In this document: piece by piece, positions 44,450 to 57,650 of the stretch
Position numbering within the stretch: position 1 is the first letter of the stretch
Layout of the letters: each line of letters opens with the position of its first letter
Assembly: GCF_905171765.1 (NCBI RefSeq)
Contig: NC_053393.1
Span: forward strand, 191,731,921-191,795,920
Length of the DNA: 64,000 nt
From: Bufo bufo
Taxonomy: Eukaryota; Chordata; Amphibia; Anura; Bufonidae
Direction of reading: 5' to 3'
The notes under the pieces: generated by a model
Database searches by the model: none
What the model saw: the letters and a program-made list of their open reading frames with translations, nothing else
What the model was told of the DNA's origin: nothing
Translations under genes and position numbers: made by a program

Positions 44450-47233
44450 GTTCTTGTAGAATCTGATTCTTATGAAGCAATATTTTTTGCTGATGCACTG
44501 GATACCCTATATAAAAAAGAACACAATTTTACATAGCAAAACTATGACAATTATGCAAATTCTCCTAACGTCAGTTTTCTGGCATAAAGAATTGTGCAAC
44601 TAGCACTGACGATACCAGAAATCTCCGCCTGCTCCTAGTTCGGGTAGATATCGGTTCTGCTGCAGGAACCTGCCAATATGTGTGCACCTCTTAATAATTA
44701 TGTGGACGGATCCGTTATGCAGCCCATAAACTTCTATTATGACAGAATGAATAACGGGATGTCTTCTAAAGGCATTCCATTAGGCATTCCGTCATAGAAT
44801 GGCGTTATGGTCCGTGATAACGGAATCCATAACGCAATTCACCTTTTACCAGTAAACGAATCGCAAACGAATTTCATAACCGGAAATTGGCTCATCTCTA
44901 ATTGTAAAACAAAAAAATGAATTTGGGTGAAAATGACAGAAAGCATTCTACAAGAACTAAGATAATCAGCTGGAAAAAGGATTATTATAATAGACATTAC
45001 ACAACTACTAGCTTCATTAAACACTGTGGGGGTCATTTTTCAAAGACCGGCATTCTACCCAGGTCTTTGATATCTCCTGCCCCGCAGGCCTTGTCATAAT
45101 TTAGGCTCATCCTCCGGCAGCCCGTGTGGTTAGACTTCAGCATCTACTTGTAGTACATTTCAGTTGTCATTTACGCCAGTAAATGAATGTGCCGGGACCA
45201 ATCATGCCATCCACACCATCCCCTGCCCCCAACACTCCCCCTTTCATCCCATTCCCAATGTATTTACATTTCTTGTGAGGCAAGATGTCTTTGTATCATT
45301 CCTTGGTTACTTCCTTACTTTCCATTATTCACCATCATCGATTTAGATAGAATTCTGCAATCGCTATCTCTGCTTAACATAATCATGTACCATATGCAGC
45401 TCATCACAGTAATGAAAGATATCGGACATGCTATACAGAAGATACCACCAATGATAGTATAGTATCCTATATTTACTAAGCTAAGATCACAATTGGTATT
45501 AAGTGTCATCGTAAGAAACATACGGAATGGAAATTGCTGGTGGTCTAAGGACTGTATGATTATCAGACTTGCTTGTGTTTACTGTGAGACTTGCACTCTC
45601 TGTCACAGTTGCTTGCACACTTCATCATTCACTGTCAAGCTTGCTTGTACTCGTTGTCACTCATTGTCCCACATTCTGCGTAGGTCTGCTACGGTACCTA
45701 TGGTTTGCTTGCTGACAGGCAGAATTTCAGATTGTGAAGAGAAGGCATGACACAGGCATTCATGCTTTAATCTGCCCCGGTCTATGGAAGGTGTCTAATA
45801 GGAACACATTCAATCTGCTCTAGTCCATAAAAGAGTGAGATAATAATACATAAGACAGCTTAAAAAAAAAGGAGGAAGTGTAATGTAGGTTATGAAACAG
45901 GTTATGTAAAACAAACTTTCAGATGCCTTTTGGAAATACAGTAAGCTGCCATACTGTATGTGTATACATGGTGACAACACTATATCTGGTCACTATATAT
46001 GACTTATATCTGGCACACTGTTTTCTTCTTTGCAGGCTGCATCTTTAATTCTCATTTGTCTCTGAGCTTCTTTGGGAGACTGGCTGTAATGATATTTGTC
46101 AATAGACTGAACAGAGAGAGGAGATCCTGCTCCCTAACTCTTACTCACTCAGAATCATCCAGAACCACCATATGGGCCATTATGGACAAGTACTAAGCAG
46201 TATAAATGTGAATAAAGCACCTGGGATTAGGTGTTGAATCTGCTGAATCATGTCTGTGCGGCCTGGTCTCTCTACAATTTTTCCCTCTTCCATCTCCTCC
46301 CTGACCTTTCCATAGAGTTTTATGTGATAATGTAATGAGATCCTTCAGTAAGCAGGCAGCCCGTCTTGGTCTCAGAAGAAGGATTTTTTGCAAATTTCAT
46401 AGAGAACGTTGGTTTAGAAATGGAGAGGGAGGAAGAAAGCAGATGATAACTCAAGAGCAATGCATTTTTCTCTGATAAGATATATTACAAAGTTCTTATA
46501 GTGTATTTGCCTACACTATAAATGTATGTAAAGTTCTGCTCACCTCTTCATGCTGTGCTCATAACATGTACTATATAAGCTGAAGTAATCTCACCCAACA
46601 GACACTGGTAACCGTGACCGTTACATATGTGTATTAATTGCAAGAATACAATTCGGACAAAAACTGTTAAAAAATTTTAAGAACAACCTATTGAAAAAAA
46701 AAATTAGCACAAAATTAGTAAAATACAGTATAATCATAAAAAAATTGCTCCTGAGAATGTTCATAGCCTTTAAAGTTAGGCACTAGGGCCATAGAAAGAA
46801 ATTCTACCACTACATATTAAATAACAGAACACTAGGTAAAACTTCCACAGAAAGAGTCTTCGGGATATTGGTAGACAACTTTACCATTCAGTGCCAGACA
46901 GCTGTAGCCAAGGAAAATAAATCCTTGGATGCGTAAAGAGGCATCGAAGCATGTGGAAAGAATATAGTTTTGACTCTATACAAATTTCTAGTCAGGCAAA
47001 GTGTAAAAGGGTCAGACCTTACAGAAGGGATCTTTTTGTCCATGAGTGCTATCCATGACTCCCCACTCTAGAATGCTGAAGTGAGAAACAGATGGAGATA
47101 GACATGACTTAAACAAGGCAGTTTTCTAGTCTTCCTTTGGACAACAAGCTTGGTGGTTACGACAGTCTTATGATAGGCAACATGCTTAATGGTCACAGTC
47201 TTACAAGAGCCAATGAACTAACAGATACAAATA
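44450..47233. other. Intron, no gene or clear element
   Basis: AT-rich sequence. Short inverted pieces occur (TTAATGCAGCCCAT / AACGGAATCC around 44700-44830). No exon, RNA gene or defined transposon could be supported. Confidence 0.4.
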
Positions 47234-47405
47234 GGGTCATTTATCAAAGTGGTGTAAAGTAGAACTGGCTTAGTTGCTCATAGCAACCAATCAGATTCCA
47301 CCTTTCATTTTCCAAAAGAGCTGTCAAAAATGAAAGGTGGAATCTGATTGGTTGCTATGGAAAACTAAGCCAGTTCTACTTTACACCAGTTTAATAAGTG
47401 ACCCC
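47234..47405. mobile_element. Palindromic MITE, second copy
   Basis: GGTCATTTATCAAAGTGGTG and the inverted CCAGTTTAATAAGTGACCCC enclose the same arms as at 44272-44446, with a few more mismatches. Confidence 0.88.
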
Positions 47406-47911
47406 AAAAGTCTCCTAAATGGGCCATAGGCTTGTGCTGCACCCAACTACCTGACACTTTGTCTCCAGCCTCCAAAGAACGACAGCAATGAAGATGGCTG
47501 TTTACACTGTTATAAACTCTCTGGTTTTATCTGTTATTATCTCTCCATGTGGCAAGGTACTTCGTGAAATGCATTCTCCAACATGCCACTGTATTCCTTT
47601 CCTTGAGACACACACAAAATGGCACATGTATTGTAGATAATTCACGTGCCTCTTTAAAGCATCAAAATGGCTGGCTGGTCTCATACATGCCTGGACTCCA
47701 GGCTCCCTGTGCTCCAACCTCAACTAACTCTGTGATGCTTAACTTGGGAAAAAAAGTCGACTTAGGGGGTGATCAATATTTATGTACAAATACATGAACA
47801 AAGAACTGTCTACCGATCTACTTATACCTATAACCATTACAAGGGTACATTCTCTTCATGAAGCAGAAAGAAGTATTCACCATTATCATAGATGGGGATT
47901 CTACACTGTAA

Positions 47912-48218
47912 GGCCTCATGCACACGACTGTTGTGAATAAGTCCGCACCCGAGCCGGAAAAAAACTGCAGCTCGGATGCGGACCCGAACTTCAATGGGGC
48001 CGCAAAAGATGCGGACAGCACTCCGTGTGCTGTCCGCCCGCATCCGTTGCTCCGTTCCGTGGCCCCGCAAAAAAAATATAAAATGTCCTATTCTTGTCCG
48101 TTTTGCGGACAAGAATAGGCATTTCTACAAATGGCATAAGGCACACGGGCGGCTTCCGTTTTTTGCGGATAAGCGGTTTGCGGACCGCAAAAAACTGAAC
48201 GGTTGTGTGCATGAGGCC
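47912..48218. mobile_element. MITE, GGCCTCATGCACAC family, second copy
   Basis: The ends GGCCTCATGCACACGAC and GTGTGCATGAGGCC are flanked by TAA (47909-47911 and 48219-48221). The core ATTCTTGTCCGTTTTGCGGA is shared with 18468-18756. Both copies confirm a 3-bp duplication. Confidence 0.9.
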
Positions 48219-48221
48219 TAA

Positions 48222-49113
48222 GAGAAGTGAAACTACACGTCTCTGCTGGGAATGTTGTGATGGTTGACTCACAGAACCATTAGAGGGGTCAGGATGTTTT
48301 TCTTCAAGTAAAATCACAAGATATGTACTAGATTTCATTGATCCCAGGATTTACTCTTATTGCCATGATTAGAATCAGAAAGGATCCCCCCCCCCCTAAT
48401 ATCGAGCAATTGGAATCCGCCTTATGGGCGTTTTTGACTTCCACTAGATAAAACAGATTATAGGATGGATTTAATGGACCTCCCTGACACCCGCATGTGA
48501 AACAATATATCCTGGAAAGGTTTACTCGCAGTAAACCTTTCCGGCAACCTGTAGCAGTGTCCCCTTCTCAGCGCGTGCGCACAGTGCAAGAAGAAGCCGA
48601 TGCCAGCAGTCTGCAACGGCGCATCAGGCTGAGCCTGTGCGCACGCGCAGGATCTCAAAGCGGGAGGAGGGGGAGGGAGGGAGAGGCGGCACTGAGGAGT
48701 AGAAGGTGGCGCTGGGCACGAACGGCGATGCGTGCGGCCGGGCACCATGCATCCACAGACCTCCCCTGCTTGGGCACCTTAATTCAATGATTGACACGTT
48801 AGTAAAACCTGTTTTTCCGCAGAATAAAGCCACAAATAGCTTTTATAAGGCCACCTTAGAAATCAGAATGCTACCCTGGACATGAGCATATGTTTAGCTC
48901 ACAGGGTGACAGAATCCCTTTAATCATATACATAAATATGATAATTTGGGGCAGGGTAATGAGCCCAAACCTCCACACTATAGAGCAAAGTGTGCAGATA
49001 GGGAGGCGTTGCCAGTCCCTGCCTGCCCTACCTTCTACCTCATATATCATATCATATCAGAGAGAACTTAAGTTTGCCAAAAGAGAGAGTGTGACGAGAC
49101 GATCACTCAGCAC
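48222..49113. other. Leader of hAT element D and unassigned sequence
   Basis: Includes GC-rich CpG-containing sequence at 48570-48740 with GCGTGCGCAC / GTGCGCACGC inverted pairs. The left end of the following hAT was not located. Confidence 0.35.
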
Positions 49114-50339
49114 CATGGCAGAATGTGCAAGTAAAAAAAAGAAGTACAAAACGCACTTCACCCCTGACTACACTAAAGTGTACCCTTGTCTAATAGGGGT
49201 AAAAAATAATGAAAGTGTAGCTCGCTGCACTGTTTGCAGCAGTGATTTTTCAATTTCCCATGGTGGGTTAAATGACTGTAAGAGACATGTTGAGGTGAGT
49301 TTAATATGTGAGACACTTTACAGTTAACCCCTTAATTACCAAGGACTCTTTTTCCTTTTTTGCACCCATGTTATAATCCATTTTAGGCCTGAAAATTAGT
49401 TCAAACCCCAAAACATTGTATATTTTCTGAAAGCCAAGACCCTTTAGAATAAAATAGTGGCAGTTGCAAATTTGTATGTTGCACGATATTAGCGCAATGT
49501 ATTATCAAACCCAAAACGTTTGTGAAAAATGCACTTAAGTTAAATGTAGTGCCCAACGCACAATAAAATACCAATTGTTTTTACAAGATATAAAAGATGA
49601 GGTTATAATGAGTAAATAGATACCCAACATGCACAGGTTAAAAATTGTGTGCGTCCGTGAAACTGCGACAAAATTCAATACCCCCAAAAAGTCCATTAGA
49701 TAACACAATATAAAAAGGGTACACCTTATGCTTTTATTTCTTTTAGGGACTTCTGCATATTAGGAAGGCTAAGCACAGGGAAGGCTGCTCAAGTATTTCA
49801 CAGTTCTTTTCAGCAGAAAACCAAAGTCTGACAGAGAAGGTCACTAGAGCTGAGGTATACTTTACATCTTTCGTTGTTGAGCATAACCTGCCATTCCAGG
49901 GGTGTAAGCACACAGGCAAGCTATTCAGGAAAATGTTTCCTGATTCAGAAATAGCAAAAAACTATGCCTGTTCCTCAACAAAGACAGCAGCTATCGTGAA
50001 CATGGCACTGGAACCTGAATGTTCAGAGGAACTGTACAAGTTCATTAGGATAGAAAAAAGACCATATAGTATTTAGGTTGACGAAAGCAATGATATCATG
50101 TGTGAGAAGGAATGTGCCATTGTAGTCAGGTACTACAATGAAATTAGGGAGAGGTAAAAAGGTTTTTATCTCACAAGGGGGCGCCACTCTTTAACTGATT
50201 GTTTGCAATATTAAATTACCAAATGGTTATATTATTCCAAATATCTTGAAAATATTCTAAAATATTTTACCAGAGTCACTATGTCTGACAAGCTGGAGAT
50301 TGATTATTCAGTGGATTTTGAGCCAAAAACATATAAAAC

Positions 50340-50600
50340 CATATCTGTAAAGTGAAACTTGGTTCGTACTCACTTCACCCAGGAGGAGAGATGGGGGATA
50401 AACTCAAAACACCCCCAAACCCTTCCTCCTGCACCTGGTTCGCTTCTAGAATATCAGGAAATAACGGCAGTCCTGTAGCTGGAACTTCTTGTCAATTCCT
50501 TTATTTGGACAATCAGGGTGGGGTGAGGAGGAGGCCAAACGCGTTTCGGGGATATATAAATCCCCTTCATCAGGAGTAACAAATCAGTGACTACAATGAA
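50340..50600 (-). mobile_element. Penelope-type terminal fragment in hAT D
   Basis: Non-coding sequence with a minus-strand hammerhead-like motif followed by AAATAAAGG. Its position between two parts of a transposase frame shows an insertion (or an intron that received one). Boundaries are not fixed. Confidence 0.4.
50537..50573 (-). ncRNA. Hammerhead-ribozyme-like motif C
   Basis: On the minus strand: CTGATGA, one A, stem GGGGAT/ATCCCC with an AT-rich loop, then GAAACGCGTTT. The layout is the same as motif B at 32397, including the extra A, although the stem sequences differ. Such stem changes with a fixed core look like structural conservation. Confidence 0.55.
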
Positions 50601-52268
50601 ACACAGGATAAGGTAACAGTTGGATTTGTAGACATGCCAGTGTGCAATGATGCCACAGCTGCAAATATATTCAACTCCATTGCATCATCCATGCATGACA
50701 AAGGCCTTGAATGGTCTAATTGTGTAGGATTTAGCAGTGATAACTGCAATGTTATGATTGGCAAAAACAACTCTGTATTGTCAAGAGTAATAGCACAGGC
50801 CCCTCATATTTACAGTGTTGGCTGTCCAAGTCACCTGGTCAACATTTGTGCCAAAACTGCGGCTAAGGAGCTTTCAATGTCACCTGAAGAACTGCTCATT
50901 GACATCTATTACTACTTTGAGAAAAGTTCTAAGAGAAGAGAAGACCTAAAACAGTTTCAAGAGTTCTGCAATGTTGCCCAGTAGAGAGTACAAAAGCATT
51001 GCCCTACACGCTGGCTTTCTTTAGGAAAAGGTTTGGACCATCTGCTCCACCAATGGCCAGCTTTTCTATCATATTCTGAATCAAAAAGTGAGAATCTGAA
51101 GTCATCTAATATTCTGAAAAGGCTGAAAGATCCCCAAATGAAACTATATGCATGCTTTTTACATAAGGTCACACAGTGCTTTGACAAATTCAATTTGATA
51201 TTTCAAAATAAGGCACCTATCCTCTTCAAGTTGAATCAGAGCGTACAAGAGCTCCTGCATGACATGGCAAGCAGATTTATTAAGTCGAAGGTATTGAGAG
51301 AAAACAACATTCGGGAAATAGATGTAAGCAACACTGAAATTGACCTTCTAGATGAAGAGCTATTTGTTGGGTACCTGGCCAGGATGCAGTTGCTAAGTGA
51401 GGAAGGACAAGAGATGCCCCCTTACAAGACAAAGCAGTTCTTTAAAGATGTCAGAGCATTCTATGTCAGGAGCATTAAAAAAATCTTGGAGAAGTTCCCA
51501 ATGGGAGACCAAGTCTTGAAGAATCTGTCAGTGGTTAATATGGAAAACCAAGATGAGGTGAAACCAGAGCAGATTTTGATTTTGGCAGAGAGATTTCCAA
51601 ATGTGATCAAGGCAGATGCCAGAGAACAGCTCCACTTGGAAGTCCTGGATTATGTCTCAACAAATCTTGAGGGACTGGTGCCAAACTACAAAAGTTTATC
51701 AGTAGATAAATTCTGGGGGAAGCTGTCCAAAGTAAAATCTGTGAGCACAGGGCAGTTGAGGTTTAAAGAGCTCTGCCAACTGATGAAGTTGCTTTTGGTG
51801 CTGCCAAATTCTAATTGTGATGTGGAAAGGGCATTCAGCATTGTGCGTCACATTAAGACGGAATTCAGAAGTCAGCTGTCTCACAAAACTCTTGTGAATC
51901 TGATGTCTTGCAAAATTAACAAATTTATTGACACAGACTGCTACGAGGTTGAGACTTCCAGCAAATGATGAATTCTGCCAAACAAGCTACTACACAGTAC
52001 AATGAAATTTTGCAAAAAAAAATTGAAAAGCTATTTCTTCCTGTGTCGTAACTGGATTTTTTAGATTGTTATAACACATGGCTAGACCTGGTGCGGTGTA
52101 ATCTACACCTTGACATGTTACTGTTCTTTTTGGTCATACATTATATAATGTTTCACTATGTTCCAATATATGTTTTGTTCATGTTATACTTGCCTTTAAC
52201 TGTTACCGTTGCTGCATCAGCACAGTAACCTTGTTATATGTTATGTTCTGCATATGTTTGGAAAATGT

Positions 52269-52301
52269 AATAAAAAGTTTGTGAAAGAAAAAAAAAAGAA
52301 A
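52269..52301 (+). promoter_or_regulatory. Polyadenylation signal and A-run after hAT D
   Basis: AATAAA (52269-52274) is followed 11 bases later by an A-rich run. It lies 300 bp after the transposase stop and could be the natural 3' end of its mRNA. A processed copy is unlikely because an intron is retained. Confidence 0.5.
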
Positions 52302-52499
52302 ACCTCCCTGAAATGAGAAGTGCACCTCCCTGAAATGAGTTTTTGCAGGTTGGGATGTCTGGCTTACCTTAGGAGAGCTTTAATCTCTGACAGTGCCTGC
52401 TTGTGGTGCAGGCACACAGATAAAGGAGGAAAAGGAGGTAATGATCAAATTAGAGCCTCACAGGTTGCAAAAGACTGCTGCAGAGAGCAGTGAGTTCTT

Positions 52500-53850
52500 T
52501 CAGGTTAGTACGGTGTATGGAGAAGGGAGATGTGATGTACATGGGACTGTATGCTGGGGCTGGCGGGAGATGTTATGTACATGGAAGTGTATGATGGGGC
52601 TGGGGGGAAGATGTAGTGTACATGGGACTGTATGATGCGGGGTCGGGGGAGATGTAATGTAGATGGGACTGTATGATGGAGGCTGGGGGGAAGATGTGAT
52701 GTACATGGGACTGTATGATGGGGGTTGGGGGGGGCAGATGCGATGACCATGGGACTATATCATGGAGGCTGTGGGAAGGAGATATAATGTACATGGGACT
52801 GTAGGATATGGGATGGAGGGGAGCTGTGATTTACATGGGACTGTATGTTAGAGGAGGCTGGAGGGAGTGATTTTATTTACATGTGACTCTGTTGGAGGAG
52901 GCTGAAGGGAGAGACAGATTTTCTTTACATGGGACTGTGTGTTGGAGGAGGCATGAGGAAAAGAGCAATTTTATTTACATGGGACTATGCGTTAGAGGAG
53001 ACTGAATGGAAGGAGTGATTTTATTTACATAGGACTGCAGTGGAGGAGGCTGGAGGGAAGGAGTGATTTAATTTACATAGGACTGCGGTGGAGGAGACTG
53101 GAGGGAGGAAGAAATTTGATCTACATGGGACTGTGCATTGGAGTAGGCAGAAGGGAGAGATTTTTTTTTTTTACATGGCACTGTGCGTTGGAGGAGGCTG
53201 GAGGGAAGGAAGGATTTTATTTACATGGGACTGCAGTGGAGGAGGCTGGAGGGAGTGATTTTATTTACATGGGACTGTGCATTGGAGGAGGCTGAAGGGA
53301 GAGATTTTGTTTATATCGGACTGTGCATTGGATGAATCTGAAGGGAGAGATTTTTTTCTACATGGGACTGTGCATTGGAGGAGGCTGGAGGGAAAGAGTG
53401 ATTTTATTTACATGGGACTAAGGTGGAGAAGGCTGGAAGGAGGGAGTGATTTTATTTACATGGGACTGTGCATTGGAGGAGACTGAAGGGAGAGATTTTT
53501 TTTTACATGGGAATGTGCGATGGAGGAGGCTGGAGGGAAAGAGTGATTTTATTTACAAAGGATTGCGGTAGAGGAGGCTGGGGGGAGGGAATGATTTTTT
53601 TACATGGAACTGTGTGTTGGAGGAGGCTAAAGGGAGAGATTTTTATTTTACATCGGACTGTGCATTGGAGGAGGCTGGAGGGAAGGAGTGATTTTATTTA
53701 TATGGGACTGTGCATTGGAGGAGGCTGAAGAGAGAGTGTTTTTTTTTTACATGGGACTGTGCTTTGGAGGAGGCTGGTGGGAGGGAGTGATTTTATTTAC
53801 ATGGGGCTGGGCGTTGGAGGAGGAGGTAGGGAGGTGAAACAATTAGCCAG
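52500..53850 (+). repeat. Minisatellite, about 55-bp unit
   Basis: About 24 diverged copies of a unit with TTTACATGGGACTGTGCATT, GGAGGAGGCTGGAGGGA and GAGTGATTTTAT. The first part (52500-52800) uses a related variant, GATGTACATGGGACTGTATG. Open frames here are by-products of the repeat. Confidence 0.92.
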
Positions 53851-55686
53851 AGAGAGTGGAAATAAGGTAGTGTACAGTCCCTGGAGTACTAGGCTGTGAA
53901 TGATGTTATTTTTTGTGTACTGCGCAGAGCCATTGTGCTGAGTTGGTGTAATGGGTTGGTAGGAACAAGAGAAAGAGCAGTACTGGGCGTGGAACAGCAC
54001 TGCTGGGAGGGGCACTGGGTGGATGCTGAGAAGAGCTGCTTCATCACAACTAATAGTCCCACAGCTGGGATGAGATGGAGCAGGAAGTGGAGGCTGCATG
54101 GGAGAAATGAGAAAAGCTCAGCTTGATCAAAACATGTTTCCAGGTACTCAGTTAGCCTTAGTCTGTCATATTATAAGCCACTGTAGTGATATTTTTTTAT
54201 TTTTATAGACCCGGATAACCCCTTTAAGGATCCCCTAATGTGCCATTCAGCTGTTATTGTTCTTGAGTATGAAGGAATACACAGATAACGGGACTTACCA
54301 TTCCCTTAGTCAATAAGATGTGTCCCTACACAGACTGATACACTTAGTGCTGGTTAAACATTTTTAGAACATAATGATATGGCCCATTGATAACGGGAAT
54401 GGCAAAACTCAATTATCAACGTATTCCTACAATTCCAGGGAGAATAACAGAGGAACGATACAAAGTATAGGTCAGGATAGGTCATCAATATCAGGTGGGT
54501 GGGAGTCCGACACCCAGGATCCCTGCCAATCGGCTGTTTGAGGAGGCAGCGGATAGGTCCTGAGGATAGGTCATCAATATCTGAATTTTTAGCAAGTGAT
54601 TTTAGCCTCCAGATGTAAACAAGAATGCAGAATTTGGAAATGGTAAAGAACTGTGACAAAGTATATTAGACCCCTGTAGACTGCTTTATTATACAATCAC
54701 TAGCTTCATTTACATAAAACTGGAAAACCCCTTTAAGAGCCATAACAGGTGAAAGAAGAATATTTATGATGAAAATATTTAGTAACCACGTTATTATTAA
54801 TGGTAGATTTAACAGACACAATGCACATGATCTGAGCAATACAGCTTTTAGTGGATGAAGATTGTAATCTCCTACGTGAAAGAAAAAAATATTAAGAACA
54901 GTTAGCTGTATAGCAATGCACACCCTTGAATACAAAATGTCTTTGGTTAATCAGCTAATGGCTCAGTAATTGCTCACCTTGCACTGCAGAGATTTATACT
55001 GCCAGGGATGGAGTCAGGGAAAGGGTACGTGTCCCACAAGATGGGAACTATAACAATGCCTCTTATAGCCCAAAATACTCAGATCATAGTGCCAGTCCCA
55101 TCTTCACTCTCAATTTTAATTGTTTCAGTCAGGGGTGTAACTGCATAAATCCCAGACATTACAGTCAGTTCATTTAGGACCTGTTAGAGGTTTTGCACTG
55201 GTGGCCAAGACTTACACTTCCAAGCTATTCCTACAATTTACTCATGCAACCACTTTTCACTATGGTACTGGCTCTACATTACTTTACTCTACTTTCCTCT
55301 ACTTAGTTTTGGTACCAAGTAGTTTGATTTCACTAGTGAGATGGTATCCCTCTACTGTAGCTGGTGGTGAACATTCTCTCTGACCATTAGTCAGCTGTGT
55401 GGTCACCTGATTCCATGTTACCTGCTTGGTTCACTTGGAACCCCCTCAGATCAGGCACAAAACAAACAATCAGATACCAGGTACTATTTTCCACCTTAGC
55501 CTTACGGAAAAAAAACAAAAAACAGGGTAAAGACAAGTAAAGTGGAGCCAGTTCAGTGCTGTGGAATCAGGGCTTATATAATGTAACAGGTTCTGTTGGG
55601 CAGGAGGTCTAACTTTGAATGTTAACTTACAGTAAAATACTAATATCAGCTATTTTTCAAGGTTACTTTATTCATGTATCTGATTA
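53851..55686. other. Intron, dispersed repeat pieces only
   Basis: Contains copies of the GGATAGGTCATCAATATC motif (about 54476-54495 and 54563-54582). No gene is supported. Confidence 0.4.
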
Positions 55687-55898
55687 ACCCTACGTTCACA
55701 TCAGCGTTTTGAAATCCAAAAGGCTGTTCCAGCAGAAGAATAGCCAGATAATGCCAGGAACCACCAGATCCCCTTTTTATTCTGGGGATATGGAGGTTCC
55801 CGGCATTGTCCAGCTATGCCCGATATGGTGAACTCTGGCAGGCTGTTCATCTACCAGAACAGCCTGCCGGATTTCCAAATGGTTATGTGAATGTAGGG
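55687..55898. mobile_element. MITE, CCCTACGTTCACAT ends
   Basis: The ends CCCTACGTTCACAT and ATGTGAATGTAGGG are inverted and flanked by TAA (55684-55686 and 55899-55901). Inner segments AGGCTGTTC and CCGGCATTGTC/GATAATGCCAGG pair imperfectly. Confidence 0.75.
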
Positions 55899-55901
55899 TA
55901 A

Positions 55902-56526
55902 GTAATATATTAGAAAATGCATTTCTGCTTTATCTACCATGATGACCAGAAAACTTAGTAAGATGGCTACAGTGTTTTATATTTGACAACTATTTCTCCT
56001 CTTTATAAATGACATATTTTAAAATAGGTCAGGTTGGTGATTAAAAAGTGGCTTCTATGGTCACATTGTAAGTGAACATACGGTACATTGTTTCTGGGAT
56101 CTCTGACCTCTGAAAATGGAAGCAGTATGAGATAATACCATGAAATATTTGATATTTAGCCAAATACTACAGAAAATGTGACTTGCAACTGCCAAGATTT
56201 CACAGGACTAGGTTTCAAATTATATTTTGCATAAAAAATCAATTATACACTGGTATACGGTAATGTGAGTCCATACGTTTTTTAAAACGTTTACAAAGAA
56301 TAGATGCAGCATATGCCAAACTAACAATAGATGCCTGCTGCTATCTGAGCCTCACCAATTTCCTGTACCATCCAACAGCAAGATTTTGCAGTGCCAACAC
56401 CTGATTATACATGTAATTATGCAATACCAGCTGGTTTCAGCCGCCTTGACCAAGATTATTTGGTGCTGATTCTTAATGTCATTTAAAAGCTGTGATCTTA
56501 ACATGATTGGATTCAATGAAGATATA
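55902..56526. other. Intron, nothing recognised
   Basis: AT-rich sequence with no reading frame or repeat worth recording. Confidence 0.45.
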
Positions 56527-56694
56527 CCGTATTTTTCCCCCCATAAGATGCACTTTTCCCCCCAAAAGTGGGGGGGAAATGGCAGTGCGTCTTATGGGGC
56601 GAATGCTGCCTTTTTTACTCTGATAACACTGATACATCGCGGGCTGCGATGCTGCACAGCAAGGCCTGCACTGTATCAGCGGGGAGAGAGGAGG

Positions 56695-57250
56695 GGCTGG
56701 AGGCCGGCAACTGGTGTTGAAATCGCGGCGGGGCCTGGCGCAGTCACTGTACTCTATTACACCGGGCCCCGCACACAGCAGTATTCATATGTAAAGTGTA
56801 GGCAATCCATATGTAAAGTGTAGGCAATCCATATGTAAAGTGTAGGCAATCCATATGTAAAGTGTAGGCAGTCCATATGTAAAGTATAGCAATCCTCTGC
56901 GGTAGCGCAATCCACGTAGTACTCACTATGAAACTCCCGTACTAGCAGGCAGGCTGGCTGGTCACTCACTTCGTCACGTGCATGCTCCTCCTGCTTCATT
57001 AATAAAGTGGGAGGAGCATGTGCGTGACGAAGTGAGTGACCAGCCAGCCTGCCTGCTAGTACGGGAGTTTCATAGTAAGTACTACGTGGATTGCGCTACC
57101 GCAGATTGCTATAATTTACATATGGATTGCCTACACTTTACATATGGATTGCCTACACTTTACATATGAATACTGCTGTATGCGGGGCCTGGTGTAATAG
57201 AGTACAGTGACTGCATCGGGCCCCGCCGCGATTTCAACACCAGTTGCCGG
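56695..57250. repeat. Palindrome with 22-bp sub-repeats
   Basis: Arms of about 275 bp meet near 57000 (TCACGTGCATGCTCCTCC / GGAGGAGCATGTGCGTGA). The left arm has five copies of ATATGTAAAGTGTAGGCAAT. The right arm has about three, inverted. The copy number therefore changed after the palindrome formed. Confidence 0.9.
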
Positions 57251-57294
57251 CTTCCAGCCCCTGTATTTGGGGTCACTGTTTGCACAGGGATACT

Positions 57295-57650
57295 GTTATG
57301 GGGGGTATCTGTGGATGACACATATATAGCATAAGATGCTATATATGTGTCATCCACAGATCCCCCATAGCAGTGTCATCCACAGATCCCCCCATAACAG
57401 TGTCATCCACAGATCCCCCATAACAGTGCCATCCACAGATCCCCCATAACAGTGCCATCCACATATCCCTATAACAGTGCCATCCGCAGATCCCCCATAA
57501 CAGTGCGTCATCCACAGATCCCCCATAACAGTGCTATCCACAGATCCCCCATAACAGTGCCATCCACAGATCCCTATAACAGTGCCATCCGCAGATCCCC
57601 CATAACAGTGCGTCATCCACAGATCCCCCAGAATAGTGTCATCCACAGAC
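57295..57650 (-). repeat. Minisatellite, inverted copy of the 39390 unit
   Basis: Units of about 25-30 bp with ATCCACAGATCCCCCATAAC and AGTG(C/T)CATCC. On the minus strand this is GGGGGATCTGTGGATGAC, as at 39390-40620. Confidence 0.92.

Larger units (their letters stand above)
49114..51968 (+). pseudogene. hAT transposase D, mostly intact, two stops
   Basis: ATG 49114 has a good context (CACCATGG). The first piece carries a BED-like finger (CTVCSSDFSISHGG, CKRHVE) up to 49294. A GTGAGT..TTTTAG intron (49295-49746) joins it in frame to GLLHIRKAKHREG. The second piece runs to about 50153 with one TAG (50074-50076) where VDESNDIM begins, probably a CAG-to-TAG change. The third piece (50607-51968) has FVDMPVCNDATAANIF, SSDNCNVMIGKNNSVLSR and a TAG at 50982-50984 before KHCPTRWLSLG. 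It then has a 311-codon open end with LPNSNCDVERAFSIVRHIKT, the hAT dimerisation signature. The 50154-50606 gap is an intron or insertion containing a PLE fragment. It is the least decayed hAT coding region here. Confidence 0.85.

Noticed and set aside
52500..53730. Several 60-90 codon frames around 52.5-53.7 kb
   Set aside because: They follow the 55-bp minisatellite unit on both strands and have no independent support.
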